Under the pieces are notes generated by a model that was not told the DNA's origin, did no database searches, and saw only the letters and a program-made list of their open reading frames with translations. Of a stretch of DNA of 44,461 bases, positions 17,613-26,248 are shown one piece after another. The stretch spans positions 1 through 44,461 of the forward strand of contig JAHWKU010000016.1 in assembly GCA_019347715.1 (NCBI GenBank). The letters run 5' to 3'. Position 1 is the stretch's first letter, and each line of letters opens with the position of its first letter. Position numbers and translations under genes: made by a program. The stretch comes from Actinomycetota bacterium. Its GTDB lineage: Bacteria; Actinomycetota; CADDZG01; JAHWKV01.

Positions 17613-20447
17613 CTAGACCTCAGCCCCGTGGCACTTCTTGTACTTTTTGCCCGACCCGCAGGGGCACGGGGCGTTGCGCGGAACTTTGTCGCTCTTGGCA
17701 GTCTGCTGAAAGACGCCCTCTGGAGCGGCGTCCCCGGCTGACTGTCTTGCCTCGGAGAGCGCGCTGTCACCGGACTCGGCAACCATTCTCAAACGGCGAT
17801 CTTCGGTCTGGTCTTCGCGCTGGGGGGCCTGCACGTGGAACATATAGCGAACGAAGTCCTCCTTTACCGACTGCTGCAGACCCCCGAACATCGCAAAGGC
17901 TTCACGCTGATACTCGATCAGAGGATCTCGCCCGCCGTACTGCCTAAGCCCGACGCCGTCACGGAGATGGTCCATCTCGTAGAGGTGCTCCCTCCACTTG
18001 TTGTCGAGCACATCGAGGAAAACAAGGCGCTCGATCTCATGGAACCTCTCCTCGCCAAACTCTTCCTCTCGTTTGTTGTAGTAGGAGATGGCCTCTTCCA
18101 TGTAGGCCTCCAGGACTGCTTCGTAGGAAGTGGCCTGGCGATCGAATGTGCCGTTCAACTTCGTTGGATAAAGCTGGTTGATTGCAGTTTCGAATGAGTC
18201 CCAATCCCACTCCTCTGAATGAGATTCTGGGCTCATGTAGCCGCCGATCACGGACTCAACCGCATCGGCTATGAAGTCCGGAGCCTTATCACTCAAGGAG
18301 GCGCGACTCGGAGGGCCGACACCCCGCGAGGTCCCGTTTTTGGGGAGCGAGCGGGTGTCGATGCCATCTTCCAGATCTACTTCGTCTTCATCGGTCTCGC
18401 TAGACATGGAGTCCGGCTGCTTCACCTCGGCTTCTAGGAGTTGCCGTCTCTCGCCGTAGATAACCTCACGCTGCTTGTTCAAGACCTCGTCGTACTTGAG
18501 CAGGTTCTTTCTGATCTCGAAGTTGCGGGACTCAACTTGCGATTGAGCGCGCTCGATGGCGTTCGTTACAGTCTTGGCTTCAATCGGCATTTCTTCTGGG
18601 ACCTTCAACTTCTCCATGACCGTTGTCAGCATCCCCGTGGCGAAGTACTTCATCAGGTCGTCCTCTAAAGAGAGGTAGAAGCGGCTTGCGCCAGGGTCTC
18701 CCTGACGTCCCGCGCGCCCTCGAAGCTGATTATCGATCCGGCGAGACTCGTGCCTTTCGGTTCCCAGGACGTAAAGGCCCCCGAGCTCAACAACCTTTTC
18801 GTGTTCGGCGTCGCACTCGTCCTTCTTTTGCTCGAAGATCGAGCTGTACTGATCCTCGTATTCCTTCGCTTCCTCTGGCGGCAGGAGGCCGAGAAGGTAT
18901 TGATCGTTGTCCCAACCCCTTGCAGTCATCTCCTGGCGTGCAAGCGATTCGGGATTACCACCGAGCAAAATGTCGACTCCACGTCCCGCCATGTTGGTGG
19001 CGACCGTCACCGCGCCGATCCGGCCCGCCTGGGCCACGATGAACGCCTCCTTTTCGTGGTTCTTGGCGTTCAGGATTTCGTGAGGTACGCCTCTTCGAGT
19101 CAAATAGCCAGAGAGTCTCTCCGACTTCTCGATAGAAATCGTTCCGACCAAACACGGCTGTCCATTTTCATTCCGTTCGACCAGGTCGTCCGTCAAAGCC
19201 TTCCACTTGGCATCCTCGGTCTTGTACACAAGATCGCGTTCGTCTTGACGGATCAGTGGAGTGTTCGTTGGGATCTCATAGACGTCGAGGTTGTAGACAT
19301 TTGAGAACTCCGCCGCCTGCGTCTTCGCCGTACCGGTCATGCCCGCGAGCTTTTCGTACATCCGGAAGTAGTTTTGGATGGAGACCGTCGCCTCGGTCTG
19401 AGTTTCCTGCTGGATGGGGACTCCTTCCTTGGCTTCCATAGCTTGATGGAGACCGTCAGACCATCTCCTGCCTTGAAGGGTTCGCCCCGTGAACTCATCG
19501 ACGATCAAAACCTCGCGGTCTTGGATGATGTAGTCGCGATCTCGCCGGTAGAGCTCTTTCGCCCTCAGGCCATTCTCGAGGTAGTGGACGAGAGGAGTAT
19601 GAACTTCGTCGTAGAGGTTCTCGACTCCCAGAAGCTCCTCTACCTTTGAGATCCCCTCTTCGGTCACGGCGATCGTGCGCTTGGCTTCATCGACTTCGTA
19701 ATGCTCGTCCGGTCTGAGCTTCGGGACGAGCCGCGCAAAGGTGCGATACCACTTTGCAGACTCCGCCGCGCTTCCCGCGATGATGAGTGGAGTCCGCGCC
19801 TCGTCGATCAGGATGAAGTCGACCTCGTCGACGATCGCATAGTGGTGTCCGTGCTGAACGCAATATCGGATGCTCTTGGCCAAGTTGTCGCGCAGATAGT
19901 CGAAACCGAACTCGTTGGCTGTTCCATAAGTAATGTCCGACGCATACGCCGGCTGCCGGTGATCGGGACGCATCTGGGGCTGGATGAGCCCAACCGACAG
20001 GCCAAGGAACTTGAAGATCTGACCCATCCACTCGGCGTCTCGTTTCGCCAGATAGGGGTTTGCGGTCGCGACGTGGACGCCCTTGCCGGCAAGTGCGTTC
20101 AGATAGGCGGGCATCGTCGATACGAGGGTCTTGCCCTCTCCGGTCTTCATCTCGGCGATGGCCCCCTGATGCAGGACCACGGCCCCGATCACCTGGACGT
20201 CGAAGTGGCGCTGTCCGATCGTTCGCTGCGCCGCCTCCCTGACGACTGCGAAGGCCTCAACAAGCAGGTCGTCTAGGGACTCTCCTTGCTCGAGGCGGCC
20301 CCTAAACTCTCCGGTCTTGGCCCTCAGCTCTTCATCGGAGTAGGTCTTTACCTCCGGTTCCCAGTCGGAAACGAGCTGGGCCTGGGCGGCCAGCTTCTTG
20401 AATTTCTTTCCCTCGCCCGCGCGAAGGATCTTGTCGGTTAACGGCAT
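17613..20447 (-). CDS. secA: Protein translocase ATPase SecA
   Basis: The motor of the Sec export pathway, 944 residues. Walker A is MKTGEGKT (about 100-107), and the DEAD-like site is [52 protein letters not shown] and [12 protein letters not shown] of the second nucleotide-binding fold are present. The C-terminal zinc motif [13 protein letters not shown] binds SecB or ribosomes in other species. Residues about 675-720 form an acidic, low-complexity insertion at the start of the helical wing domain. Part of it (about 696-717) is encoded by repeat DNA also found elsewhere in the window. The insertion keeps the frame. prfB follows directly. Confidence 0.97.
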   Translation of the reverse strand: MPLTDKILRAGEGKKFKKLAAQAQLVSDWEPEVKTYSDEELRAKTGEFRGRLEQGESLDDLLVEAFAVVREAAQRTIGQRHFDVQVIGAVVLHQGAIAEMKTGEGKTLVSTMPAYLNALAGKGVHVATANPYLAKRDAEWMGQIFKFLGLSVGLIQPQMRPDHRQPAYASDITYGTANEFGFDYLRDNLAKSIRYCVQHGHHYAIVDEVDFILIDEARTPLIIAGSAAESAKWYRTFARLVPKLRPDEHYEVDEAKRTIAVTEEGISKVEELLGVENLYDEVHTPLVHYLENGLRAKELYRRDRDYIIQDREVLIVDEFTGRTLQGRRWSDGLHQAMEAKEGVPIQQETQTEATVSIQNYFRMYEKLAGMTGTAKTQAAEFSNVYNLDVYEIPTNTPLIRQDERDLVYKTEDAKWKALTDDLVERNENGQPCLVGTISIEKSERLSGYLTRRGVPHEILNAKNHEKEAFIVAQAGRIGAVTVATNMAGRGVDILLGGNPESLARQEMTARGWDNDQYLLGLLPPEEAKEYEDQYSSIFEQKKDECDAEHEKVVELGGLYVLGTERHESRRIDNQLRGRAGRQGDPGASRFYLSLEDDLMKYFATGMLTTVMEKLKVPEEMPIEAKTVTNAIERAQSQVESRNFEIRKNLLKYDEVLNKQREVIYGERRQLLEAEVKQPDSMSSETDEDEVDLEDGIDTRSLPKNGTSRGVGPPSRASLSDKAPDFIADAVESVIGGYMSPESHSEEWDWDSFETAINQLYPTKLNGTFDRQATSYEAVLEAYMEEAISYYNKREEEFGEERFHEIERLVFLDVLDNKWREHLYEMDHLRDGVGLRQYGGRDPLIEYQREAFAMFGGLQQSVKEDFVRYMFHVQAPQREDQTEDRRLRMVAESGDSALSEARQSAGDAAPEGVFQQTAKSDKVPRNAPCPCGSGKKYKKCHGAEV
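18297..18360. repeat. Palindromic element, family 1, inserted in frame in secA, with a family 2 fragment
   Basis: 18317-18360 matches the intergenic element at 6685-6730 closely (CGACACCC arms, GCGAGGTCCC and GGGGAGCGAG core). Next to it, 18297-18309 is GGAGGCGCGACTC, identical to the first 13 bases of the family 2 palindrome. Both lie in the low-complexity wing-domain insertion of secA. The element thus became coding sequence ([14 protein letters not shown]) without breaking the gene. Confidence 0.85.
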
Positions 20448-20501
20448 GTCTCCATTATCACCGCCTTATCCCAGAAAGCCGGATAGGGGGAAATGGGGGT
20501 G

Positions 20502-21167
20502 CTACTTGATGTCGAGCAGCTTTTCCCTCACCGCGTAGACCACGGCCTCCATCCTGGAGTGAAGGTGCAGCTTCTCGAGGATGTTTCGCACGTGGTTTTT
20601 GACGGTGTTCTCGGAGATGAACAGGTCCTTTGCGATGTCCCGGTTGTTTAGGCCTTGGGCCACGAGTTTCAGCACTTGCAGCTCCCGCTCGGTGAGCCTG
20701 GGAGCAGGAAGCGGCTGACGGTCGTCGGTCTTCTTCACCATGGTGGCGAACTCAGTCAGGAGCTTGGATGCCATCGATGGCGATATCAGCGACTGACCGG
20801 CTTCGACGGCCCTGACCGCATTCGCGACCTCCTCTATGGAGATCTCTTTAAGGAGGTACCCGGAGGCGCCTGCCTTGATGGCCTCGTAGAGGTCGGCCTC
20901 TTCATCCGAGATCGTGAGCATGAGGATCTTTACGTTCGGCAGAACCTCTTTTAGGGCAGTGGTTGCTTCGATTCCGGAACGTTTCGGCATCCGTACGTCC
21001 ATGAGCACGACGTCCGGCATTGCCTCTTCGGCCTTTTGGATCGCCTCTTGGCCGTCGCCGGCTTCGCCGACCACCTCTATACCTTCCTCTGCTTCCAGAA
21101 CCATCTGAAGGCCGCGGCGGAATAGCGCGTGATCATCGACGATCATGACTCGAATGGTCTCAGCCAT
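20502..21167 (-). CDS. NarL/FixJ-family response regulator
   Basis: A two-component response regulator of 221 residues. The receiver domain (1-120) has the acidic pair in VDDH, the phosphoacceptor Asp in VVLMDVRMP, a Thr in LMLTISD and the Lys in YLLKEIS. A LuxR-type helix-turn-helix is at about 155-215 (LTERELQVLKLVAQGLNNRDIA, ISENTVKNHVRNILEKLHLHSR, in parts). The ATG at 21167 was chosen because AAAGGGAC precedes it and the receiver starts immediately. No sensor kinase is encoded nearby, so the signal is unknown. It lies between hpf and secA on the same strand. Confidence 0.93.
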   Translation of the reverse strand: MAETIRVMIVDDHALFRRGLQMVLEAEEGIEVVGEAGDGQEAIQKAEEAMPDVVLMDVRMPKRSGIEATTALKEVLPNVKILMLTISDEEADLYEAIKAGASGYLLKEISIEEVANAVRAVEAGQSLISPSMASKLLTEFATMVKKTDDRQPLPAPRLTERELQVLKLVAQGLNNRDIAKDLFISENTVKNHVRNILEKLHLHSRMEAVVYAVREKLLDIK

Positions 21168-21268
21168 AGTCCCTTTATCCCGTTTCTCTAGGCCGGAGCA
21201 TAGTCCCAAACGGCTACTTCGCCGGAACTAGTCACTTTGGGGCTTATCGGCAGATTCTAGCGCCCCAT

Positions 21269-21604
21269 TTAGGTGGGAAGCTTCGGAGAGTCGTGATGAG
21301 GCGGTTTGCCAGATCTCTTGCGTTTGAATTCCTTGATCCTGCGTTCGAGGCGTTCGTACGCGATGTCGATGGAGGCGCGATAGGTCCCAGACGTGGCCTT
21401 CGATCGAAATACAGGTCCACTCGTCCGGACGGTCACCTGCGCAACGCGGTTCCCGCCGTCTCGGGGCTTACCGTCTTCGAAAAGCTGGACGTCGATCGAA
21501 GCGATCGTTCGCAGGTATTTCCCGAGGTGCCCCAGCTTTTCCTCGGCAAAGCGCCGGACGGGCATCGAGGGCTTGTTGTGCCTCCCGTGCACCCTTACCT
21601 CCAT
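21269..21604 (-). CDS. hpf: Ribosome hibernation promoting factor, short form
   Basis: Binds the 30S subunit near the decoding centre and helps store inactive ribosomes. The chosen start, ATG 21604 with AGGAGG just upstream, gives 111 residues starting MEVRVHGRHNKPSMPVRRFA. The family's basic strand-helix pattern continues (EEKLGHLGKYLRTIASIDVQ, VRTSGPVFRSK, YASIDIAYERLERRIKEFK-like). It lacks the C-terminal dimerisation domain of long HPF, which is the usual form in actinobacteria, unless that is encoded elsewhere. A large structured RNA directly precedes it. Confidence 0.88.
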   Translation of the reverse strand: MEVRVHGRHNKPSMPVRRFAEEKLGHLGKYLRTIASIDVQLFEDGKPRDGGNRVAQVTVRTSGPVFRSKATSGTYRASIDIAYERLERRIKEFKRKRSGKPPHHDSPKLPT

Positions 21605-21649
21605 GCGCCTCCTGCCCTGCGTGGTGGACGGCGAAATCGATGGGCCCCG

Positions 21650-21938
21650 TCGCCTGGCTGACCTGGTCTTTGGCCCCACACTCGCTTGCTGAGGTCTCGC
21701 ACCACTCGACCCAGCCTCTGCTAGCAGTCCGTACCGGCTGGATCTATATGAACGATGCTTCGATCCTTCTCCCGGTTCCGGGGAGTTTCCCCGGGCCGAG
21801 GCAAGACTGACACCTAAGTCGCACCATGCTCAGCAACCAATGGTTGCCTTACGTGGGTCCTTTCGCCTGCGACTGGCATGGACTGAGGATCGTCTTGCGA
21901 CGACCCCGCAACCACAGACCCAGGCTTCGAGGCCCACG
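21650..21938 (-). ncRNA. Structured RNA between comF and hpf, probable raiA-motif RNA
   Basis: The 338-base gap between comF and hpf has no gene but is rich in helices on the minus strand. CCGTGGGCC (21931-21939) can pair with GGACCCACG (21852-21860), enclosing a hairpin GGGGTCGTC-GCAA-GACGATCCTC with a GNRA loop (21885-21907). Next come a GCAACCA/TGGTTGC hairpin (21832-21848), a CCGGGGA/TCCCCGG hairpin (21778-21794), and a CCAGCC/GGCTGG stem (about 21710-21740). The raiA motif is a known large structured RNA of Bacillota and Actinomycetota, named for its location upstream of raiA (hpf) and often found near comF. The identity is inferred from location, size and folding, not from alignment to the covariance model. 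Confidence 0.65.
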
Positions 21939-21942
21939 GAGA

Positions 21943-22602
21943 TTATATGGCGGGGCGCCCGCGCGAGGGCCCTGGGAGCGGGAAGCTGCGGGCAAGCGCG
22001 GCAACCATGACCCATCTAGCGCCGCCGGCCTTCAAAGCTCTAGCCGCCTCCATGCAGGTCGCCCCGGTGGTGAACACGTCATCGATGACGATTACCGATT
22101 CGGGCGCGGGAAGGCGGCAGCGCATCGATCCTTGGGGACTGACCCGGCGCTCGGCGGGATCCAGCGAAACCTGTGGCGGAGTCTCGATCGTGCGCGCGAG
22201 GAGCAAGATCGGGCTCATCCCAACGACCGCCGAGGCGGCCTCAGCGAGCAGGTGCGCCGGATCGAATCCGCGGTCTCTCAGTTTCTTCTCGGTCATGGGG
22301 ACGAATGTGATGGCCACTTGCTGCAAGTCCGGTGGAAAGAGCTGAGCGATCTCCGCCCCCAGGGCCTCGGCAAGCGCCCACTCGCCTCGGTACTTGAGGC
22401 GATGCACGGCCTCGCGCACGAGCCCTTCGAACCGAAAACGCTGCCGCGCGCAATCGTATGGGCCAGAAGCCTCCGCGCCGAAGCCTGCCCCGGGGCCGAC
22501 TTCCGGGAAATCCCGAATGCACGACCCACAAAGGCCACCGGCAACGAGCAGGCGGCATCCCAGACATTGATGCGGATAGGCGAAGTCGGCGATGGCTCTC
22601 AT
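21943..22602 (-). CDS. ComF-family phosphoribosyltransferase-like protein
   Basis: 219 residues. An N-terminal zinc-binding segment (YPHQCLGCRLL and GLCGSCIRDF; four cysteines) is followed by a phosphoribosyltransferase fold with the PRPP loop VIVIDDVFTTGATCMEAARAL. RGFDPAHLLAE is the ComF-family variant of the usual RGFNQ motif. ComF proteins are linked to DNA uptake in competent bacteria, but many carriers are not competent and the reaction is unproven. ATG 22602 was preferred to the TTG one codon earlier. No good ribosome site is visible. The gene lies 34 bases after ahcY on the same strand and precedes the structured RNA and hpf. Confidence 0.88.
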   Translation of the reverse strand: MRAIADFAYPHQCLGCRLLVAGGLCGSCIRDFPEVGPGAGFGAEASGPYDCARQRFRFEGLVREAVHRLKYRGEWALAEALGAEIAQLFPPDLQQVAITFVPMTEKKLRDRGFDPAHLLAEAASAVVGMSPILLLARTIETPPQVSLDPAERRVSPQGSMRCRLPAPESVIVIDDVFTTGATCMEAARALKAGGARWVMVAALARSFPLPGPSRGRPAI

Positions 22603-22636
22603 CAACCGATGAGGCTAGCGGGACCCTACGACAGAA

Positions 22637-23893
22637 CTAGGTGCCTTCTTGCCAGGAGGAGAGGTATGCCTCCTGCTCCGCCGACAGCTGGTCGATCGTC
22701 ATGCCCATCGAATCGAGTTTGAGGCGAGCAACTTCTCGGTCGATCTCGACCGGCACCGGATAGACGGCAGCGTCGAGGTTTCGATTCTTGGCCAGCCACT
22801 CCAGCGCCAGGGCCTGGTTGGCAAAGCTCATGTCCATGACGGCAGCGGGATGGCCCTCGGCGGCCCCGAGGTTCACGAGCCGGCCCTCTGCGATCAAAAA
22901 CAACCTTCTTCCGTCCTGCTGAACAAACTCCTCGACGTTCTCACGGGCCTTTCGTGTGTCGGTTGCAGAAGAACGAAGCTTCTTGACGTCTATCTCGACA
23001 TCGAAGTGGCCCGAGTTGGCGAGGATCGCTCCGTCCTTCATCAGGCCGAAGTGGCGTTCGGTGAGAACGTCGCGGTCCCCGGTGACGGTGATGAAGATGT
23101 CGCCGATTCGAGCTGCATCTTCCATCGGCATGACACGGTAGCCGTCCATCACTGCTTCCAGAGCAGTCACGGGATCGATCTCGGTGACGACCACATTTGC
23201 TCCAAGCCCCTCGGCCCGTGCGGCAACTCCCCTGCCGCACTGTCCGTAACCGGCGACGACCACCGTTCTTCCGGCGATCAATATGTTCGTCGCCCTGATG
23301 ATGCCGTCGATCGAGGACTGACCGGTGCCGTAGCGGTTGTCGAAGAGGTGCTTGGTCTTGGCGTCGTTAACGCTGACGATCGGATAACGTAGCTCGCCTG
23401 CCGCAGCCATCGAGCGCAGGCGCACGACTCCGGTGGTGGTCTCTTCGGTTCCTCCGATCACCGTGTCGAGAAGGTCGCGGTGTTTGGTGTGAAGGGTCGA
23501 AACGAGATCCGCACCGTCATCGACGGTCAGAGCCGGCTTCAAATCCAGAGCCATCTGAATGTGCTTGTAATAACCGTCGTTGTCGATCCCCCGCACCGCG
23601 AAGACCGACTGGGCGAAGTCCGACACGAGACTTGCAGCGGTGTCGTCCTGGGTCGAAAGCGGGTTAGAGGCGCACAGCGCGACTTCGGCCCCCCCGGCCG
23701 CCAGAGTCCTGACGAGGTTTGCGGTCTCGGTAGTGACGTGGAGGCATGCGGCAATGCGGATCCCATCGAACGGCTTCTCTTTTTCGAATCGCTCCTTGAT
23801 GAGGCGCAGAACCGGCATCTGGGTCTCGGCCCAGTCGATTCGTCGCTTGCCGTCCTCGGCCATGGCGAGGTCTTTTACGTCGTGATCAGTCAT
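22637..23893 (-). CDS. ahcY: Adenosylhomocysteinase (S-adenosylhomocysteine hydrolase)
   Basis: Splits S-adenosylhomocysteine to adenosine and homocysteine in the methyl cycle. 418 residues, the short form. The substrate region has [13 protein letters not shown] and [11 protein letters not shown]. The NAD-binding motif is [14 protein letters not shown], and the catalytic region includes [20 protein letters not shown] (Asp and Lys conserved). The ATG at 23893, with AAAGGA upstream, was chosen over an upstream ATG that would add 24 atypical residues. The leader contains a GCGGC-CTCCTCA-GCCGC hairpin at about 23915-23940, but I do not recognise an SAH riboswitch. Confidence 0.95.
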   Translation of the reverse strand: MTDHDVKDLAMAEDGKRRIDWAETQMPVLRLIKERFEKEKPFDGIRIAACLHVTTETANLVRTLAAGGAEVALCASNPLSTQDDTAASLVSDFAQSVFAVRGIDNDGYYKHIQMALDLKPALTVDDGADLVSTLHTKHRDLLDTVIGGTEETTTGVVRLRSMAAAGELRYPIVSVNDAKTKHLFDNRYGTGQSSIDGIIRATNILIAGRTVVVAGYGQCGRGVAARAEGLGANVVVTEIDPVTALEAVMDGYRVMPMEDAARIGDIFITVTGDRDVLTERHFGLMKDGAILANSGHFDVEIDVKKLRSSATDTRKARENVEEFVQQDGRRLFLIAEGRLVNLGAAEGHPAAVMDMSFANQALALEWLAKNRNLDAAVYPVPVEIDREVARLKLDSMGMTIDQLSAEQEAYLSSWQEGT

Positions 23894-24020
23894 GTCGTTC
23901 CTTTCAGGATGGTCATGCGGCTGAGGAGGCCGCCGGCTGCAAGAGTGTAGCGGCTGGGAAATCAATCCTCACTATCTCTGTGAAAACGGTGACATAACTA
24001 GTGAATTTTGCTCAATCATA

Positions 24021-24049
24021 TTGACATCCACTGTGAGTGATTAGAGAGT
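24021..24049 (+). promoter_or_regulatory. Candidate promoter of the curlin-like gene
   Basis: TTGACA at 24021-24026 is a perfect -35 hexamer. The -10 is poor: TAGAGA at 24042-24047 (15-base spacer) is the best match. The 24105 gene has a GGGGGG ribosome site about 6 bases before its ATG. The other half of this 211-base divergent gap serves ahcY. Confidence 0.35.
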
Positions 24050-24104
24050 GGTCTTCCGTGCTCGCAAGAGCGCCAAGTAGGTCTCATTTCCAGGGGGGAA
24101 TTCG

Positions 24105-26201
24105 ATGTCGAACCGTAGAAGACTCATTTGCGCATTTTTCATGTCGCTGCTCCTTTTAGTTGGGGGCTCGATAGGTGGAGGACTTCAAGTCGGAGCTGCC
24201 GAAGGTGACTCCGTGGACGAATTCTTACGATCTGTCGGAGTAGATCCATCCACCGCCATCCATCAGGAAGGACTCCTTAACTACGCCGGTCCCGTCTGCC
24301 CCGGCGACGGATGGACCTGCACCACCGAGACGACCAGGCCCATAGTCCAGACCGCACAGGCGGGCGGGACAAACATCTTCGAGTGCGGCCTTGATGAGGG
24401 CGACTGCGTGACCGTCCAGCGCGGCGCCGAGCCGGAGGTAAATGCCGTGACGCTGTTCACCGGCACCGCCTCTGCGGGCCCTGGGCCGATAACCAATATG
24501 GCGAAATGCAACGCAGCCGATAACCCTCCCAACCAACCCGTGCAGAACTGCACCATCAGTCAGACCAACGAAAGCGGCAAGAACTCGGCCAGCGTGAACA
24601 TGATCGTCAACCAAAACGATACCGGGGAAGCCGTCGATCAGGATGCTTCGCAGACTGCAAGCGTCATACAAGAAAACGGCTCCGGACCCAACCTTGCCAA
24701 CATCTCTCAGGTCATCCGCCAAAAGGCCGAGTCAAACTCGGCCTCGGTCACGCAATCTCAGGACGCGTTCCAGTCGGTGATCCTGCAGCAGACATCGGGG
24801 ACGGGAGACAACTCCGCCCAGCTCGTCCAGTCGGAGCTTCAGGACGCCAAGGCTAAGGGCGAGACCACGACGCAAACACAGAACACCGACCCAGGCCTCG
24901 ACGTCGTATCCGACGTCAACCAGACTTCTACCACCGGGAAGAACGCGCTGCTTCTAATGCAGTCCACCGACCAAGTCCAAGACGTACAGGCATCAGGTAA
25001 CGCCAGTCAGACACAGGGGGCAGGCGACGGCGGCCAAAAGGCAGAGATCCACCAGGAGAGCTCCGGGGTTTCCACCTACGACGCCGACCAGGATGAGCTT
25101 CAGACTCAGACCGGCACGGCAGGGGCCCTCGTGCAGACCCAGATCGGCCCCATCGATTGCTGCCTCATCTTCTCCCAGCTGGGCAACCCCTCCAACGAAT
25201 GCACGGTGGACCAGAACTCGGTTCTGTCATCGGGCGATGGGGCCGACCAGACCACGACCGCGATAACGAGTTTCCGCACCGACGGAAACTGCACCGCCAC
25301 GATCCACCTGGAGACCAACGATGGGGAGTTCAACGACTCCGCCTCAGGTCAGTTCTTCTTCCAGGTGAGCAACTGCACTAACGACGAGTGCAGCGGAGGC
25401 CTCGAGGAGGGCGAACAGTTCGAGGCATCGGGTGCGACGGCGGCAGGGACCGGGCTCAGAAACCGGGACTCCGGCACCATCTCGATCGCCGGCATCCCCG
25501 AGAGTGCCACCGTGACCAAGGCGGTGCTCGTGTGGGGAATCCTTTACGCGGGAGCCACTCCGCCCTCGACGATCACCTTTGATGGGGTCCCCATCAATGC
25601 CACGCAAGGTCAGGTATCCGGCCCTCTGTGCTGGGGAGATACCAACACGATCGGCTATTCCGCCGACGTAACTCCCCTCGTCACGGGCAACGGAGACTAT
25701 GTTGTCAGTGACCCGCCTCGAGGAACTACTCGGGAGGATGCCGATCCCAGCGGCGACCTGCCGTTCACCGACGGTGCCACTCTCGTGGTGATCTATTCCG
25801 GCGGTGGTGCCAACGACCAGGTGCTCACCGACTTTTCCTACGACACCAACACCGATGCCGACGCCGACATCACTCGCAACTTCAACGGGATCAACAGCGT
25901 CGGAGGATTCGCCAGCTTGATCCTTGCGGGCCCCGACGGTCAGGACAACGCAGGTGAGACCTTCCAGTTCACGGGCAATGGGTCGTTCACTCTGGAGAAC
26001 ACTTGGGACGGAAGCGACCCACAGCATGGCCCTTCCTTTCCGATCGGCAACCTGTGGGACACCGATTCCTACGACGTATCGAGCGTCTTGCCCGCGGGGC
26101 AGAGTACCTTTGAATTCGATTATGTCGGGGGCAACGACTGCATCGGGGTGGGTGCCGCGGTGCTTTCGGTCAGTCAGAATTCGGGACCAGTAGTCGACTG
26201 A
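24105..26201 (+). CDS. Secreted Q/N/S-rich protein with curlin-like repeats and a C-terminal beta domain
   Basis: 698 residues with a signal peptide (1-32, LLLLVGGSIGGG...VGAAE). Residues about 140-390 are rich in Q, N, S, T and A and show imperfect repeats with the pattern Q-x(3-5)-G-x-N-x-A-x-x-x-Q, for example QENGSGPNLANISQ, QTSGTGDNSAQLVQ and NQTSTTGKNALLLMQ. This resembles the curlin repeats of CsgA, a functional amyloid. The C-terminal part (about 430-698) is a different beta-rich domain (VTKAVLVWGILYAGA, YSADVTPLVTGNGDYVVSDP, GATLVVIYSGGG) like those at the ends of many secreted actinobacterial proteins (DUF3344-like). There is no sorting signal. No csgB/E/F/G-like helpers are nearby. 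Amyloid formation is inference. Confidence 0.85.
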   Translation: MSNRRRLICAFFMSLLLLVGGSIGGGLQVGAAEGDSVDEFLRSVGVDPSTAIHQEGLLNYAGPVCPGDGWTCTTETTRPIVQTAQAGGTNIFECGLDEGDCVTVQRGAEPEVNAVTLFTGTASAGPGPITNMAKCNAADNPPNQPVQNCTISQTNESGKNSASVNMIVNQNDTGEAVDQDASQTASVIQENGSGPNLANISQVIRQKAESNSASVTQSQDAFQSVILQQTSGTGDNSAQLVQSELQDAKAKGETTTQTQNTDPGLDVVSDVNQTSTTGKNALLLMQSTDQVQDVQASGNASQTQGAGDGGQKAEIHQESSGVSTYDADQDELQTQTGTAGALVQTQIGPIDCCLIFSQLGNPSNECTVDQNSVLSSGDGADQTTTAITSFRTDGNCTATIHLETNDGEFNDSASGQFFFQVSNCTNDECSGGLEEGEQFEASGATAAGTGLRNRDSGTISIAGIPESATVTKAVLVWGILYAGATPPSTITFDGVPINATQGQVSGPLCWGDTNTIGYSADVTPLVTGNGDYVVSDPPRGTTREDADPSGDLPFTDGATLVVIYSGGGANDQVLTDFSYDTNTDADADITRNFNGINSVGGFASLILAGPDGQDNAGETFQFTGNGSFTLENTWDGSDPQHGPSFPIGNLWDTDSYDVSSVLPAGQSTFEFDYVGGNDCIGVGAAVLSVSQNSGPVVD

Positions 26202-26215
26202 GCCAACTGCACTTG

Positions 26216-26248
26216 AAAACCGGCCCCCAATGGGGGCCGGTTTTTTAT
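26216..26248. terminator. Bidirectional intrinsic terminator
   Basis: AAAACCGGCCCCC and GGGGGCCGGTTTTTT form a perfect 13-bp stem around a short loop, with A and T runs on either side. It ends the plus-strand curlin-like gene and the minus-strand cyclase gene. The cyclase TAA (26245-26247) lies inside the T run. Confidence 0.95.

Noticed and set aside
19701..20276. Long plus-strand reading frame opposite secA
   Set aside because: It is the antisense shadow of secA in high-GC DNA, with no ribosome site or recognisable domain. Similar antisense frames opposite the other large genes were rejected for the same reason.
23894..24020. SAH riboswitch upstream of ahcY
   Set aside because: Only a simple GCGGC/GCCGC hairpin is seen. 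The conserved core of the SAH riboswitch could not be found.
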